A stretch of DNA of 12,077 nucleotides, taken from NCBI GenBank assembly GCA_017989575.1, contig JAGNPP010000054.1, positions 1 through 12,077 of the forward strand. The letters run 5' to 3'. The number at the start of each line of letters is the position of its first letter. The stretch's first letter is position 1. The notes under the pieces are model-generated. The model searched no databases. It was not told where the DNA came from and was given only the letters and a program-made list of their open reading frames with translations. Position numbers and translations under genes: made by a program. This document shows, one piece after another, positions 6,176 to 12,077 of this stretch. This stretch comes from Chryseobacterium sp. (GTDB taxonomy: Bacteria > Bacteroidota > Bacteroidia > Flavobacteriales > Weeksellaceae).

Positions 6176-6213
6176 TAAAAAAACTTTGTCAAATTTTTGA
6201 ACTTTGACAAAGT
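6176..6213 (-). terminator. Rho-independent terminator of exbD
   Basis: Arms ACTTTGTCAAA (6183-6193) and TTTGACAAAGT (6203-6213) form a perfect 11-bp stem with a 9-nt loop. On the minus strand the stem is followed by a run of at least seven T. It starts 6 nt after the exbD stop codon. Confidence 0.8.
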
Positions 6214-6219
6214 GGATAA

Positions 6220-6738
6220 TTATTGAATTTTGTTTTCGTACAATTCTTTTTCCTTGTCATTAATTTCCGAAATGCCGTAACGTTCGGATTTTGTGAGTAT
6301 CAATTCGTCCAGCATATCTACCAATGTTTTGTATTTGGAATCGTCTGCAGGTTTTACAATTACGGTGAAAATTTCTTTTCTCGGTGCGTTGGCTTTGGCC
6401 GATTCTATGGTTTTCGCCACTTCAGATTTATCAAAAGAAACTTCTTTCAAACTCTTATCATTCAAATCTTTTTTATCTGATTGATAATAAAAAACTTTGC
6501 TGTCTTTTCCGAGAATGAAAGTGATTTGGTTTCTGTAATCAATTTCTGTTGGTAATCCCGTATTCTTCGGAGGATTGGAAAAATTGATAACGTTTGGTTT
6601 TGAGAAATTGGTCGTGAACATAAAAAATGTGATGAGTAAAAATCCCAAATCCACCATTGGCGTCATATCCACGTGAATTCCTTTTTTGATCGAAGTTTTC
6701 TTTCCGTTAGATTGCTCTTTGATTTGAATTTCGGCCAT
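6220..6738 (-). CDS. ExbD/TolR family biopolymer transport protein
   Basis: This is an inner-membrane protein of 172 residues with a short cytoplasmic N-terminus, one transmembrane helix (about 28-44, MVDLGFLLITFFMFTT) and a periplasmic domain. The HVDMTPMVDLGFLLI motif (22-35) is diagnostic; Asp30 corresponds to the conserved membrane Asp used for proton-driven work with ExbB/TolQ (Asp25 in E. coli ExbD). The family energises TonB-dependent uptake or Tol-Pal envelope maintenance. No ExbB/TolQ, TonB or second ExbD gene is next to it, although Bacteroidota usually have exbB-exbD-exbD clusters. This copy must therefore work with a partner encoded elsewhere, or the gene has been separated from its cluster. 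It has its own terminator. Confidence 0.93.
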   Translation of the reverse strand: MAEIQIKEQSNGKKTSIKKGIHVDMTPMVDLGFLLITFFMFTTNFSKPNVINFSNPPKNTGLPTEIDYRNQITFILGKDSKVFYYQSDKKDLNDKSLKEVSFDKSEVAKTIESAKANAPRKEIFTVIVKPADDSKYKTLVDMLDELILTKSERYGISEINDKEKELYENKIQ

Positions 6739-6762
6739 AGCTTTAAATTTTATTGATTGATA

Positions 6763-6807
6763 TTAAAAACAGAAAATCCATAACGATTTGTCATCATTAT
6801 GGATTTT
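6763..6807 (-). terminator. Hairpin between the GNAT gene and exbD
   Basis: Arms AAAATCCATAA (6773-6783) and TTATGGATTTT (6797-6807) form an 11-bp stem with a 13-nt loop. On the minus strand a T run (TTTTT) follows after a few bases. It probably terminates the dsbD-GNAT operon 58 nt after the GNAT stop. On the plus strand the T tract follows the stem directly, so termination could be bidirectional. Confidence 0.55.
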
Positions 6808-6864
6808 TTAATACAAATTTTGTACCCTATTTTTAAATTAATTATAAAATCACTATTCAACGAA

Positions 6865-7302
6865 TTACGAATTCATCCATTGGTCATAAGTCATTTCAAA
6901 TTTGATTTCATTTTTGCCGTGTTTCCCAACTTCTGCCCAATTGGCTAATCTGTAGAATTCTTCAGCTCTCGTATTGGGTTCGGTTCCCAACCAGATTGGC
7001 GTTTTGGTTTGTTGGAAGTACCAATTCAACATCATATTGTGCAATTGTTTGCCAATGCCTTGGTCTGCATATCTTGGTGCGACGAACAATGCCCATACAT
7101 TATTTTCAACCGTATCTACAACTGCAAAAGCAACAATTTGATTTTTGATTTCACAAACCCAGCCTTTTCCTTTTTTAGTGATAAATTCTTTATAATCGTC
7201 CTCTGATATTAGATTTGGGTCAGACAATTTATTTTCTTTTACAGAATTGCGAACCAATTGCATCTGCTTGATATCTTCAATTTTTGCGTCTCTGAAATCC
7301 AT
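6865..7302 (-). CDS. GNAT family N-acetyltransferase
   Basis: The product has 145 residues and no signal peptide, so it is cytoplasmic. The acetyl-CoA-binding motif A is VWALFVAPRYADQGIGKQLHNMML (69-92), with the R/QxxGxGK-like loop YADQGIGK. It is followed by motif B, TPIWLGTEPNTRAEEFYRLANW (101-122), where the A-x-x-F-Y signature occurs. The N-terminal FRDAKIEDIKQMQLVRNSV is the usual first strand and helix. The substrate cannot be predicted. The start codon is 1 nt after the stop of the upstream membrane protein, so it is the last gene of the dsbD unit. Confidence 0.9.
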   Translation of the reverse strand: MDFRDAKIEDIKQMQLVRNSVKENKLSDPNLISEDDYKEFITKKGKGWVCEIKNQIVAFAVVDTVENNVWALFVAPRYADQGIGKQLHNMMLNWYFQQTKTPIWLGTEPNTRAEEFYRLANWAEVGKHGKNEIKFEMTYDQWMNS

Positions 7303-7303
7303 A

Positions 7304-7696
7304 TTATTTTGTTTGTAAATTATCTTTATTAATAATTATTGTTTTCTGACTTCCAATGTAAATTGCAATCCCTACAAAAAGTAAAATAAATTTTGGTAAA
7401 TAATTAAGAAAATTGAAATATTCAAAACCATCAGCCAATTCCTTCAACAATCCACCAAATATAAAAAGTGCAGATGAGCCGATTAAAGACACACCGCTCC
7501 AAATTTTAAGGATTATTTTTATATATTGATATTTGGCAAATATTAAAAATAACAATGTAACCTCAATGATAATAGGAATGAAATGGGAAAATCTAAATGC
7601 AAAAAATAATGAATACAAATTACAAAGAAGAATCACACTTATGAAAGCAACTAATCCGTAAAGAAAAGTCTTATCAGTAAAAATTACCATCTCCAT
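7304..7696 (-). CDS. Membrane protein, function unknown (130 aa)
   Basis: I chose the ATG at 7696 (MEMVIFTDKTFLYG...), 10 nt after the dsbD stop; an ATG at 7690 is an alternative. The frame stays open to a GTG at 7735, but that would overlap dsbD. Four hydrophobic segments are visible, roughly LYGLVAFISVILLCNLYSLF, FIPIIIEVTLLFLIFA, WSGVSLIGSSALFIFGG and PKFILLFVGIAIYIGS. The C-terminus is polar (KTIIINKDNLQTK). I recognise no family. The codons are markedly A+T-rich compared with dsbD. It lies between dsbD and a GNAT gene with minimal spacing. Confidence 0.75.
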   Translation of the reverse strand: MEMVIFTDKTFLYGLVAFISVILLCNLYSLFFAFRFSHFIPIIIEVTLLFLIFAKYQYIKIILKIWSGVSLIGSSALFIFGGLLKELADGFEYFNFLNYLPKFILLFVGIAIYIGSQKTIIINKDNLQTK

Positions 7697-7706
7697 AATA
7701 TCTTTA

Positions 7707-9776
7707 TTACCTACTTTTATAAAAATCAATTCCACATTTCAAGAATTTTTTGAAATCCTCTTTTGGCATATAACCCGAAACCGGAATGTTGATCACTTTT
7801 TGATCCGGCGTTACCAAAACATAATGTGGCTGGGAATTGTTATTAAAATTAACTTGTTGAAACAAGCTCCATTTATCACCAATTGTTTTGATTTTCTTCA
7901 TTTGACCTTCGCCCATATCGATTTTGATCTGCTCGTTTTCCGGCAATTCTTCTTTATCATCAACATAAACCGAAGCAATGATTAAATCGTTTTGAAGAAT
8001 CGGTAAAATATCATCTTGACTCCAAACGAATTCCTCCATTTTTCGGCAATTTTCACATCCATAACCAGTGAAATCAATCAAAACAGGTTTGTTCTCTTTC
8101 TTCGCAACTTCTATCGCTTCAAAATAATTGTGATATGGTTTCAAGCCAAGAATTCCGTCTTTTTCGTCGTGGAAATAGCTGACATTCAATGGAGGTAAAA
8201 TCCCGCTCAACAACTGCAGTTTTGGTTTGTCTGAAGGAATCAATCCTTGAATCAAATATCCAACAAACACAATCCCGAACACACCTAAAATTCTTCTCCC
8301 TAAACTGATTTTCGGATTTTTATCATCGTGAGGAAATCTGATTTTCCCGAATAAATAAACAACTAATCCAATCGCAATGATGATCCAGATTGCGATGAAC
8401 AATTCTCTCTTCAAAAAGAACGTTTTGGAAACCAAATCCGCTTTTGAAAGGAATTTAAGAGCTAAAGCCAACTCGATGAAACCAAGAACAACTTTCACAG
8501 TATTCATCCAGCCTCCAGATTTTGGCAAACTTTGAAGAGCCTGCGGAAACAATGCTAACAACCCGAAAACCAATGCCCAAGCTAATCCAAAACCACCTAA
8601 AGCGAAAGTTAAAAGCGTCGGAACATTTGTAGCTCCGGCAACTACGCCACCGAGTAAACTTCCTAAAATCGGACCTGTACAGGAGAATGAAACAATGACC
8701 AAAGTCAAAGCCATAAAGAAAATCCCTATCATTCCGCCTGCTTCCTCAGCTTTGGAAGATTTGTTCGCTATCCAGCTTGGCAACGTGATCTCGTAATAGC
8801 CGAAAAAACTTAGTGCAAAAAATAAGAATATCGCGAAGAAGAATAAATTGAGCCAAATATTGGTCGAGATCTGATTGAAAATATTCCCTGAGATCCCATC
8901 AATAATATGAAAAGGAATACTTAATAAAACAAATATTAGCAAAATGAAAAATCCATAAATAAAAGCATCTCGCTTTCCTTTCGCCTTGTCTTTATTTCCT
9001 TTGGTGAAGAATGAGACCGTCAATGGAATCATTGGGAAAACGCACGGCGTCAGCAATGCGATCAATCCACCTAAGAACCCAAGTCCTAAAACAAGCAAAT
9101 TGTCGTCGTTTGGTTTTTGTGCCACGGTTCCACAATCAGTCAAAGGATTTTTGAAATCCAAAGAATTGACGCGCAAGCCTTCTTGTTTCGCAACTGATGT
9201 TTGTTCAATATTTGTTGGTTTTAAAATAGTTCTGACTTGTCCAGCAGGCGCAACTTCGTAAACAGTATCTTTTGTTTTTTCAACGTTTTGTTCTGGCGCA
9301 ACAGCCGTAGCAGTTCCGGCTATTTGCTTTTCAAATTCTAAAGTATTTGGAGCAAGACAAACACGGTCATTACAAGTCTGATACATTATCTCCGCCGTAA
9401 TTGTTGCAGGTTTCGAAGCATCTTTCGGCTTGAACTTCTGCTTGAAAACCACTTTATCCGAATAATAAACAATCTGCGCTCCGAAAGCTTCCGAGAATTC
9501 GTCGTGCTTTTTGCCAACTTCCGTAACTTTCCCAATCAATTGGATTCCTTCTTTCGAAGTGATTTTAAACTCAGTCGGAATTCCGGAATCTGGTGGAAGA
9601 TCTTTGGAATAAATATGCCACTTGTCTTCAATTGTTCCAGTCAGAACCGCTTCATATTGATCATTCCCAACAGAAACCACATCAAATTTGAATTTAACCG
9701 GATTCTTGATTTGAGCATTGAAAATGGTGATGATGAATATAAAAAGTGTGGATAACACTAGTTTTAGATCTTTCAT
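7707..9776 (-). CDS. dsbD: Thiol:disulfide interchange protein DsbD
   Basis: DsbD carries electrons from cytoplasmic thioredoxin across the inner membrane to periplasmic disulfide reductases. The 689 residues show the full three-part design. A Sec signal (1-21, ending FNA-Q) leads into the N-terminal alpha domain with the cysteine pair Cys135/Cys140 in YQTCNDRVCLAP. A linker (about 150-225) has an extra Cys215. The membrane domain (about 226-515) has the redox pair Cys245 (LLTPCVFPMIPL) and Cys366 (SFSCTGPILGS). The C-terminal thioredoxin-like gamma domain has GYGCENC (Cys574/Cys577) and cis-Pro650. All six catalytic cysteines are present. The start ATG lies 17 nt inside the left repeat of the GxxExxY cassette. 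The gene heads the operon with the 130-residue membrane protein and GNAT gene. Confidence 0.97.
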   Translation of the reverse strand: MKDLKLVLSTLFIFIITIFNAQIKNPVKFKFDVVSVGNDQYEAVLTGTIEDKWHIYSKDLPPDSGIPTEFKITSKEGIQLIGKVTEVGKKHDEFSEAFGAQIVYYSDKVVFKQKFKPKDASKPATITAEIMYQTCNDRVCLAPNTLEFEKQIAGTATAVAPEQNVEKTKDTVYEVAPAGQVRTILKPTNIEQTSVAKQEGLRVNSLDFKNPLTDCGTVAQKPNDDNLLVLGLGFLGGLIALLTPCVFPMIPLTVSFFTKGNKDKAKGKRDAFIYGFFILLIFVLLSIPFHIIDGISGNIFNQISTNIWLNLFFFAIFLFFALSFFGYYEITLPSWIANKSSKAEEAGGMIGIFFMALTLVIVSFSCTGPILGSLLGGVVAGATNVPTLLTFALGGFGLAWALVFGLLALFPQALQSLPKSGGWMNTVKVVLGFIELALALKFLSKADLVSKTFFLKRELFIAIWIIIAIGLVVYLFGKIRFPHDDKNPKISLGRRILGVFGIVFVGYLIQGLIPSDKPKLQLLSGILPPLNVSYFHDEKDGILGLKPYHNYFEAIEVAKKENKPVLIDFTGYGCENCRKMEEFVWSQDDILPILQNDLIIASVYVDDKEELPENEQIKIDMGEGQMKKIKTIGDKWSLFQQVNFNNNSQPHYVLVTPDQKVINIPVSGYMPKEDFKKFLKCGIDFYKSR

Positions 9777-9792
9777 TTTTTAAATTTATTTG

Positions 9793-9815
9793 AACCACAT
9801 AGGCACATAGATTTT
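9793..9815 (+). repeat. Left inverted copy of the CACATAG repeat flanking the GxxExxY gene
   Basis: AACCACATAGGCACATAGA (9793-9811) contains two CACATAG heptamers separated by one base. The reverse complement of positions 10338-10356 matches it in 18 of 19 bases. It lies 16 nt upstream of the dsbD start codon, inside the region where the dsbD promoter or leader would be expected. Confidence 0.8.
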
Positions 9816-9888
9816 GATTTTCACTAAGGAAACTAAAAAGGTAAAATAGATACCATTCTTATAAAATCTAATATGCGTATATGTTTTT

Positions 9889-10293
9889 TTAGTTTAATTG
9901 TTCGTAATACTTATTTACAAATGTTTTTTGTCCTTCTTTGAAAATATTTGAAACATTAAAGTTTACCAAGATTCCTTTCGGTAGTTTCAACAAATTCATA
10001 TAATTTAAAACTTGCGCTTTATGAATATCGTGAAATTCGGAAACAGATTTTATTTCTAAAATAATAGAATCTTCTACTATAAAATCACACTGAAATCCAC
10101 AATCTAAATCGATTCCTTTATAGTTTACTGGTATAATAAATTCAGATTTAAAATTTATTTCCTGAATTTTAAATTCTTCTTGCAAAGCTTTATGATAAAC
10201 ACTTTCCAAAAGACCTGGACCTAAAATCTTATGAACTTCAATACAAGCTCCCAAAATTTTGTAGGTCAATTCTGTAATTTGTTTTTGTGTCAT
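9889..10293 (-). CDS. GxxExxY protein
   Basis: The product has 134 residues, the typical length of the GxxExxY family. The name-giving motif is GLLESVY (27-33), in HKILGPGLLESVYHKAL. Further conserved parts are DCGFQCDFIVEDSIILEIKS (64-83), with Asp70 and Glu80-Ile-Lys82 in an arrangement like a PD-(D/E)XK nuclease core, followed by HKAQVLNYM (91-99) and ILVNFNV (108-114). The function of the family is not established; the nuclease-like core is an inference from the motif spacing. The gene sits between tilS and dsbD with an inverted pair of 19-bp repeats on both sides, which suggests an inserted or mobile cassette. A short putative protein start ATG at 10293 is followed by MTQKQI. Confidence 0.92.
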   Translation of the reverse strand: MTQKQITELTYKILGACIEVHKILGPGLLESVYHKALQEEFKIQEINFKSEFIIPVNYKGIDLDCGFQCDFIVEDSIILEIKSVSEFHDIHKAQVLNYMNLLKLPKGILVNFNVSNIFKEGQKTFVNKYYEQLN

Positions 10294-10333
10294 CTTCTAT
10301 GTTAACTTAAATTTTTACGCTGAAAAACTCACC

Positions 10334-10356
10334 ATTTTCTATGTGTCTATGTGGTT
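10334..10356 (-). repeat. Right inverted copy of the CACATAG repeat flanking the GxxExxY gene
   Basis: Read on the minus strand: AACCACATAGACACATAGA then AAAT. It matches the left copy in 18 of 19 bases, with one G/A difference between the two heptamers. It begins 8 nt beyond the tilS stop codon. Outside the 19 bases similarity to the left copy stops. Confidence 0.8.
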
Positions 10357-10363
10357 AAATGTT

Positions 10364-11665
10364 TTATATCAACAGCAATATTGTTTTTTCACGTACCTCA
10401 GTTGCAAACCTTCCATCTTGCCGAAAAGGTAAAATACCGACAATCTGTTCATTAGCATCGCAAAGAAGCCAGATTTTTTGCTTGGCTAAAATAGATATTT
10501 TTTCGTCCTTAAAAAACTTCGAGACCTTCTTTTTGCCAATCATTCCGATAGGGAAAAACACATCGCCTTCTTGTTTTTTTCTCAATTTTAATGGCAATTT
10601 GATTTTGTTTTCATCGATTTTCCAATTGCAATTTCCAAATTCACGGATTTCGTTTTGAACATTTTGTGGAATTAAAATTTCGTTCTCGACGATTTCAAGA
10701 GCAATTTCTTCATCTTCCATCTTCCCTCTTCCAACTTCCAACTTTTGATTCAAAATCAACTCATTCCTATTAATAGTTAACTGATATTCTGAATTGAAAA
10801 ATGAACTTCCCGTTTGCGTCGTGAAAATCTTCTGCATTTCTTTTTCATCATTAAAACCAAACCGTTTTAAAATCTCAAAAAGAATGAGATCTGATTCCTT
10901 TGAAAATTTCTCTTTATCAATAATTGTTTGTCCGGTTTCAATATTAGTTTTAAAACCAGTTATTTTTTCATTAATCAAATCATTCAGAACATCTTTGGTT
11001 TGATTCAAAATCTCCATACTTTTTGAAAAATTCTGAAGGAAATCATCATTGATCTTTTCCAATTCCGGAACAACATTGTGTCGAACTTTATTTCTTAGAT
11101 AATCGGTTTTTTGATTGGATTTATCTTCACGAAATTCAACATTATTTTCTTCTGCAAACTCATAAATCTCTTCTTTAGAAAAATTAAGAAGCGGACGAAT
11201 GATATTATTGTCATTCGCCGGAATTCCGCTCAAACCTTTTATTCCAGAAGCTTTGGAAAGATTGATGATGAAAGTTTCCAATTGATCATTCAAATGATGC
11301 GCAGTGACAAGATATTCGAGATTTTGCTCCTTTTGGATTTTTCGGAAAAATTGATAACGTAGTTCCCGCGCCCAATTTTGAATAGAATTTTCCGGCTTTT
11401 GATCCTCCGCTGAAACCTCGTACAAATGAAAAGGAATTTGATAACGTTCACAAAAGTCGGAAACCAGCTTCTGATCGAGGTTAGAATCCTCATTACGAAG
11501 ATGATAATTGATATGCGCAACTTGAAATTTCAAACCCGAAACCTGAAACAAATCAGCTAAAACCATAGAGTCCACGCCTCCACTTACCGCTAAAAGGTAT
11601 GTTTTTTGTTGCGACTGAGGTTGTAATTGCTCAAGAACGTTTTGAAATTTTAAGAGACTTAACAC
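10364..11665 (-). CDS. tilS: tRNA(Ile)-lysidine synthase TilS
   Basis: TilS attaches lysine to C34 of the tRNA-Ile CAU anticodon, converting codon recognition from AUG to AUA; it is essential. The protein has 433 residues. The ATP pyrophosphatase P-loop is SGGVDSMVL (28-36). The second family signature is TAHHLNDQLETFIINLSKASGIKGLSGIP (121-149), and IRPLLNFSKEEI (156-167) follows, with the D-K-S-N and RNKVRHNVVP region (191-200). The C-terminal substrate-binding domain ends with FFPIGMIGKKKVSKFFKDEKIS. The start is a GTG at 11665; no in-frame ATG lies upstream, and the next ATG would remove the P-loop. The gene diverges from the OmpA-type lipoprotein. Confidence 0.96.
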   Translation of the reverse strand: MLSLLKFQNVLEQLQPQSQQKTYLLAVSGGVDSMVLADLFQVSGLKFQVAHINYHLRNEDSNLDQKLVSDFCERYQIPFHLYEVSAEDQKPENSIQNWARELRYQFFRKIQKEQNLEYLVTAHHLNDQLETFIINLSKASGIKGLSGIPANDNNIIRPLLNFSKEEIYEFAEENNVEFREDKSNQKTDYLRNKVRHNVVPELEKINDDFLQNFSKSMEILNQTKDVLNDLINEKITGFKTNIETGQTIIDKEKFSKESDLILFEILKRFGFNDEKEMQKIFTTQTGSSFFNSEYQLTINRNELILNQKLEVGRGKMEDEEIALEIVENEILIPQNVQNEIREFGNCNWKIDENKIKLPLKLRKKQEGDVFFPIGMIGKKKVSKFFKDEKISILAKQKIWLLCDANEQIVGILPFRQDGRFATEVREKTILLLI

Positions 11666-11696
11666 AATTTTATAACGAAATATTAAGTTATAAACA

Positions 11697-11704
11697 CAAA
11701 TATA
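11697..11704 (-). promoter_or_regulatory. -7 promoter element of tilS
   Basis: TATATTTG on the minus strand is a full match to TAnnTTTG, 31 nt before the GTG start of tilS. A weak -33 candidate (TTTC) lies 21 nt further upstream, where it overlaps the divergent promoter. Confidence 0.5.
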
Positions 11705-11718
11705 CGTTTAATAATTCT

Positions 11719-11726
11719 TACTTTTG
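11719..11726 (+). promoter_or_regulatory. -7 promoter element of the OmpA-type lipoprotein gene
   Basis: TACTTTTG on the plus strand is a full match to TAnnTTTG and lies 53 nt before the ATG at 11780. It is back-to-back with the tilS promoter, their -7 elements being 14 nt apart. Confidence 0.5.
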
Positions 11727-11779
11727 AAATGTTAAAATTACGAACGGAACTATTATTTAAACAAATAAATATTTATAAT

Positions 11780-12077
11780 ATGAGGTTATTTAAACTTCTG
11801 GCCATAGGTATAGTGGGACTTTCCCTCACCTCTTGTGTCAGCAAAAAACAATTCGACGCACTTAATCTAAATTACAAACAATGTATCGAAGATGCCGGCG
11901 ATAGAATGCGCCAAATCCAAGATCTGAAAGGTGAAAACTCTTCTCTTAAAGGTCAAAACGATCTTTTGGTTGGACAAAACAACGCACTGAAATCCAGTCT
12001 TGATGCTTGTCTTGCCAACGCAGGAAAAGGTTCTACAAACATTGACAAATTGGTTGGCGAGATCAACGCTTCCAACG
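11780..12077 (+). CDS. OmpA-type lipoprotein, N-terminal part
   Basis: The gene runs out of the window at 12077; 99 codons are visible. Residues 1-19 are a lipoprotein signal ending in the lipobox LTSC (Cys19), followed by VSKKQFDALNLNYKQCIEDAG. Residues from about 25 to 80 are a heptad-like coiled coil with repeated QND/LKxQN units (IQDLKGENSSLKGQNDLL, GQNNALKSSLDACL). This pattern is that of Bacteroidota lipoproteins whose C-terminus, outside the window, is an OmpA peptidoglycan-binding domain. The OmpA part is inferred from recall of this family, not seen. The protein would anchor in the outer or inner membrane leaflet and bind the cell wall. Confidence 0.8.
   Translation, partial: MRLFKLLAIGIVGLSLTSCVSKKQFDALNLNYKQCIEDAGDRMRQIQDLKGENSSLKGQNDLLVGQNNALKSSLDACLANAGKGSTNIDKLVGEINASN

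Noticed and set aside
7697..7735. GTG start for the membrane protein after dsbD
   Set aside because: It would overlap the end of dsbD; an ATG 10 nt after the dsbD stop gives a normal start.
9871..9884. Near-palindrome ATATGCGTATAT after the GxxExxY gene
   Set aside because: The match is imperfect and too short, and no T tract follows in a terminator position.
9793..10356. CRISPR array or insertion sequence
   Set aside because: Only two repeat copies in inverted orientation are present, with a gene between them and no spacers, and no transposase frame is found; the unit does not fit a classical IS.

Overview
The window reads as chromosomal DNA of a Bacteroidota bacterium of class Flavobacteriia, most likely a Chryseobacterium/Epilithonimonas-like member of the Weeksellaceae. 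The reasons are high A+T content, TAnnTTTG-type -7 promoter elements instead of TATAAT, no clear Shine-Dalgarno sequences, a secreted protein with a type IX (Por) C-terminal sorting domain, and protein variants (DsbD, ExbD, NrnA, an OmpA-type lipoprotein) of Bacteroidota character. The genus is an inference. No intergenic stretch is longer than about 210 bases.

Layout. Positions 1-553 (minus) hold the N-terminal third of an ALDH7-type aldehyde dehydrogenase, with a palindrome filling the spacer of its putative promoter. A 60-residue membrane protein (759-941, plus) converges with a DoxX-family protein (943-1368, minus). Next come the GTPase Era (1435-2310, minus), a type IX-secreted protein of unknown function (2485-3162, plus) and the DHH phosphoesterase NrnA (3256-4260, plus). 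The gap between nrnA and the next, convergent gene holds a long imperfect hairpin with conserved-looking internal loops (4359-4460), which resembles a recurrent Flavobacteriia structured element. A compact minus-strand unit follows: lipoprotein (5623-6120), alpha/beta hydrolase (4837-5619), DUF1304 membrane protein (4470-4835). Two consecutive hairpins with U-tracts separate it from a solitary ExbD/TolR gene (6220-6738).

A second minus-strand unit runs dsbD (7707-9776), an unrecognised four-helix membrane protein (7304-7696) and a GNAT acetyltransferase (6865-7302), with gaps of 10 and 1 nt. Upstream of dsbD lies a GxxExxY protein gene (9889-10293) bracketed by an inverted pair of copies of a 19-bp sequence made of two CACATAG heptamers. 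This looks like a small inserted cassette between tilS (10364-11665, minus) and dsbD. Last, an OmpA-type lipoprotein gene (11780 to the window end, plus) diverges from tilS and is cut by the window edge.

Most genes are ordinary housekeeping or envelope genes: ribosome assembly (Era), tRNA maturation (TilS), nanoRNA/pAp turnover (NrnA), and periplasmic thiol reduction (DsbD). The items most worth a second look are the GxxExxY cassette with its repeats, the structured element after nrnA, the operator-like palindrome at the aldehyde dehydrogenase promoter, and the tandem hairpins before the lipoprotein operon.
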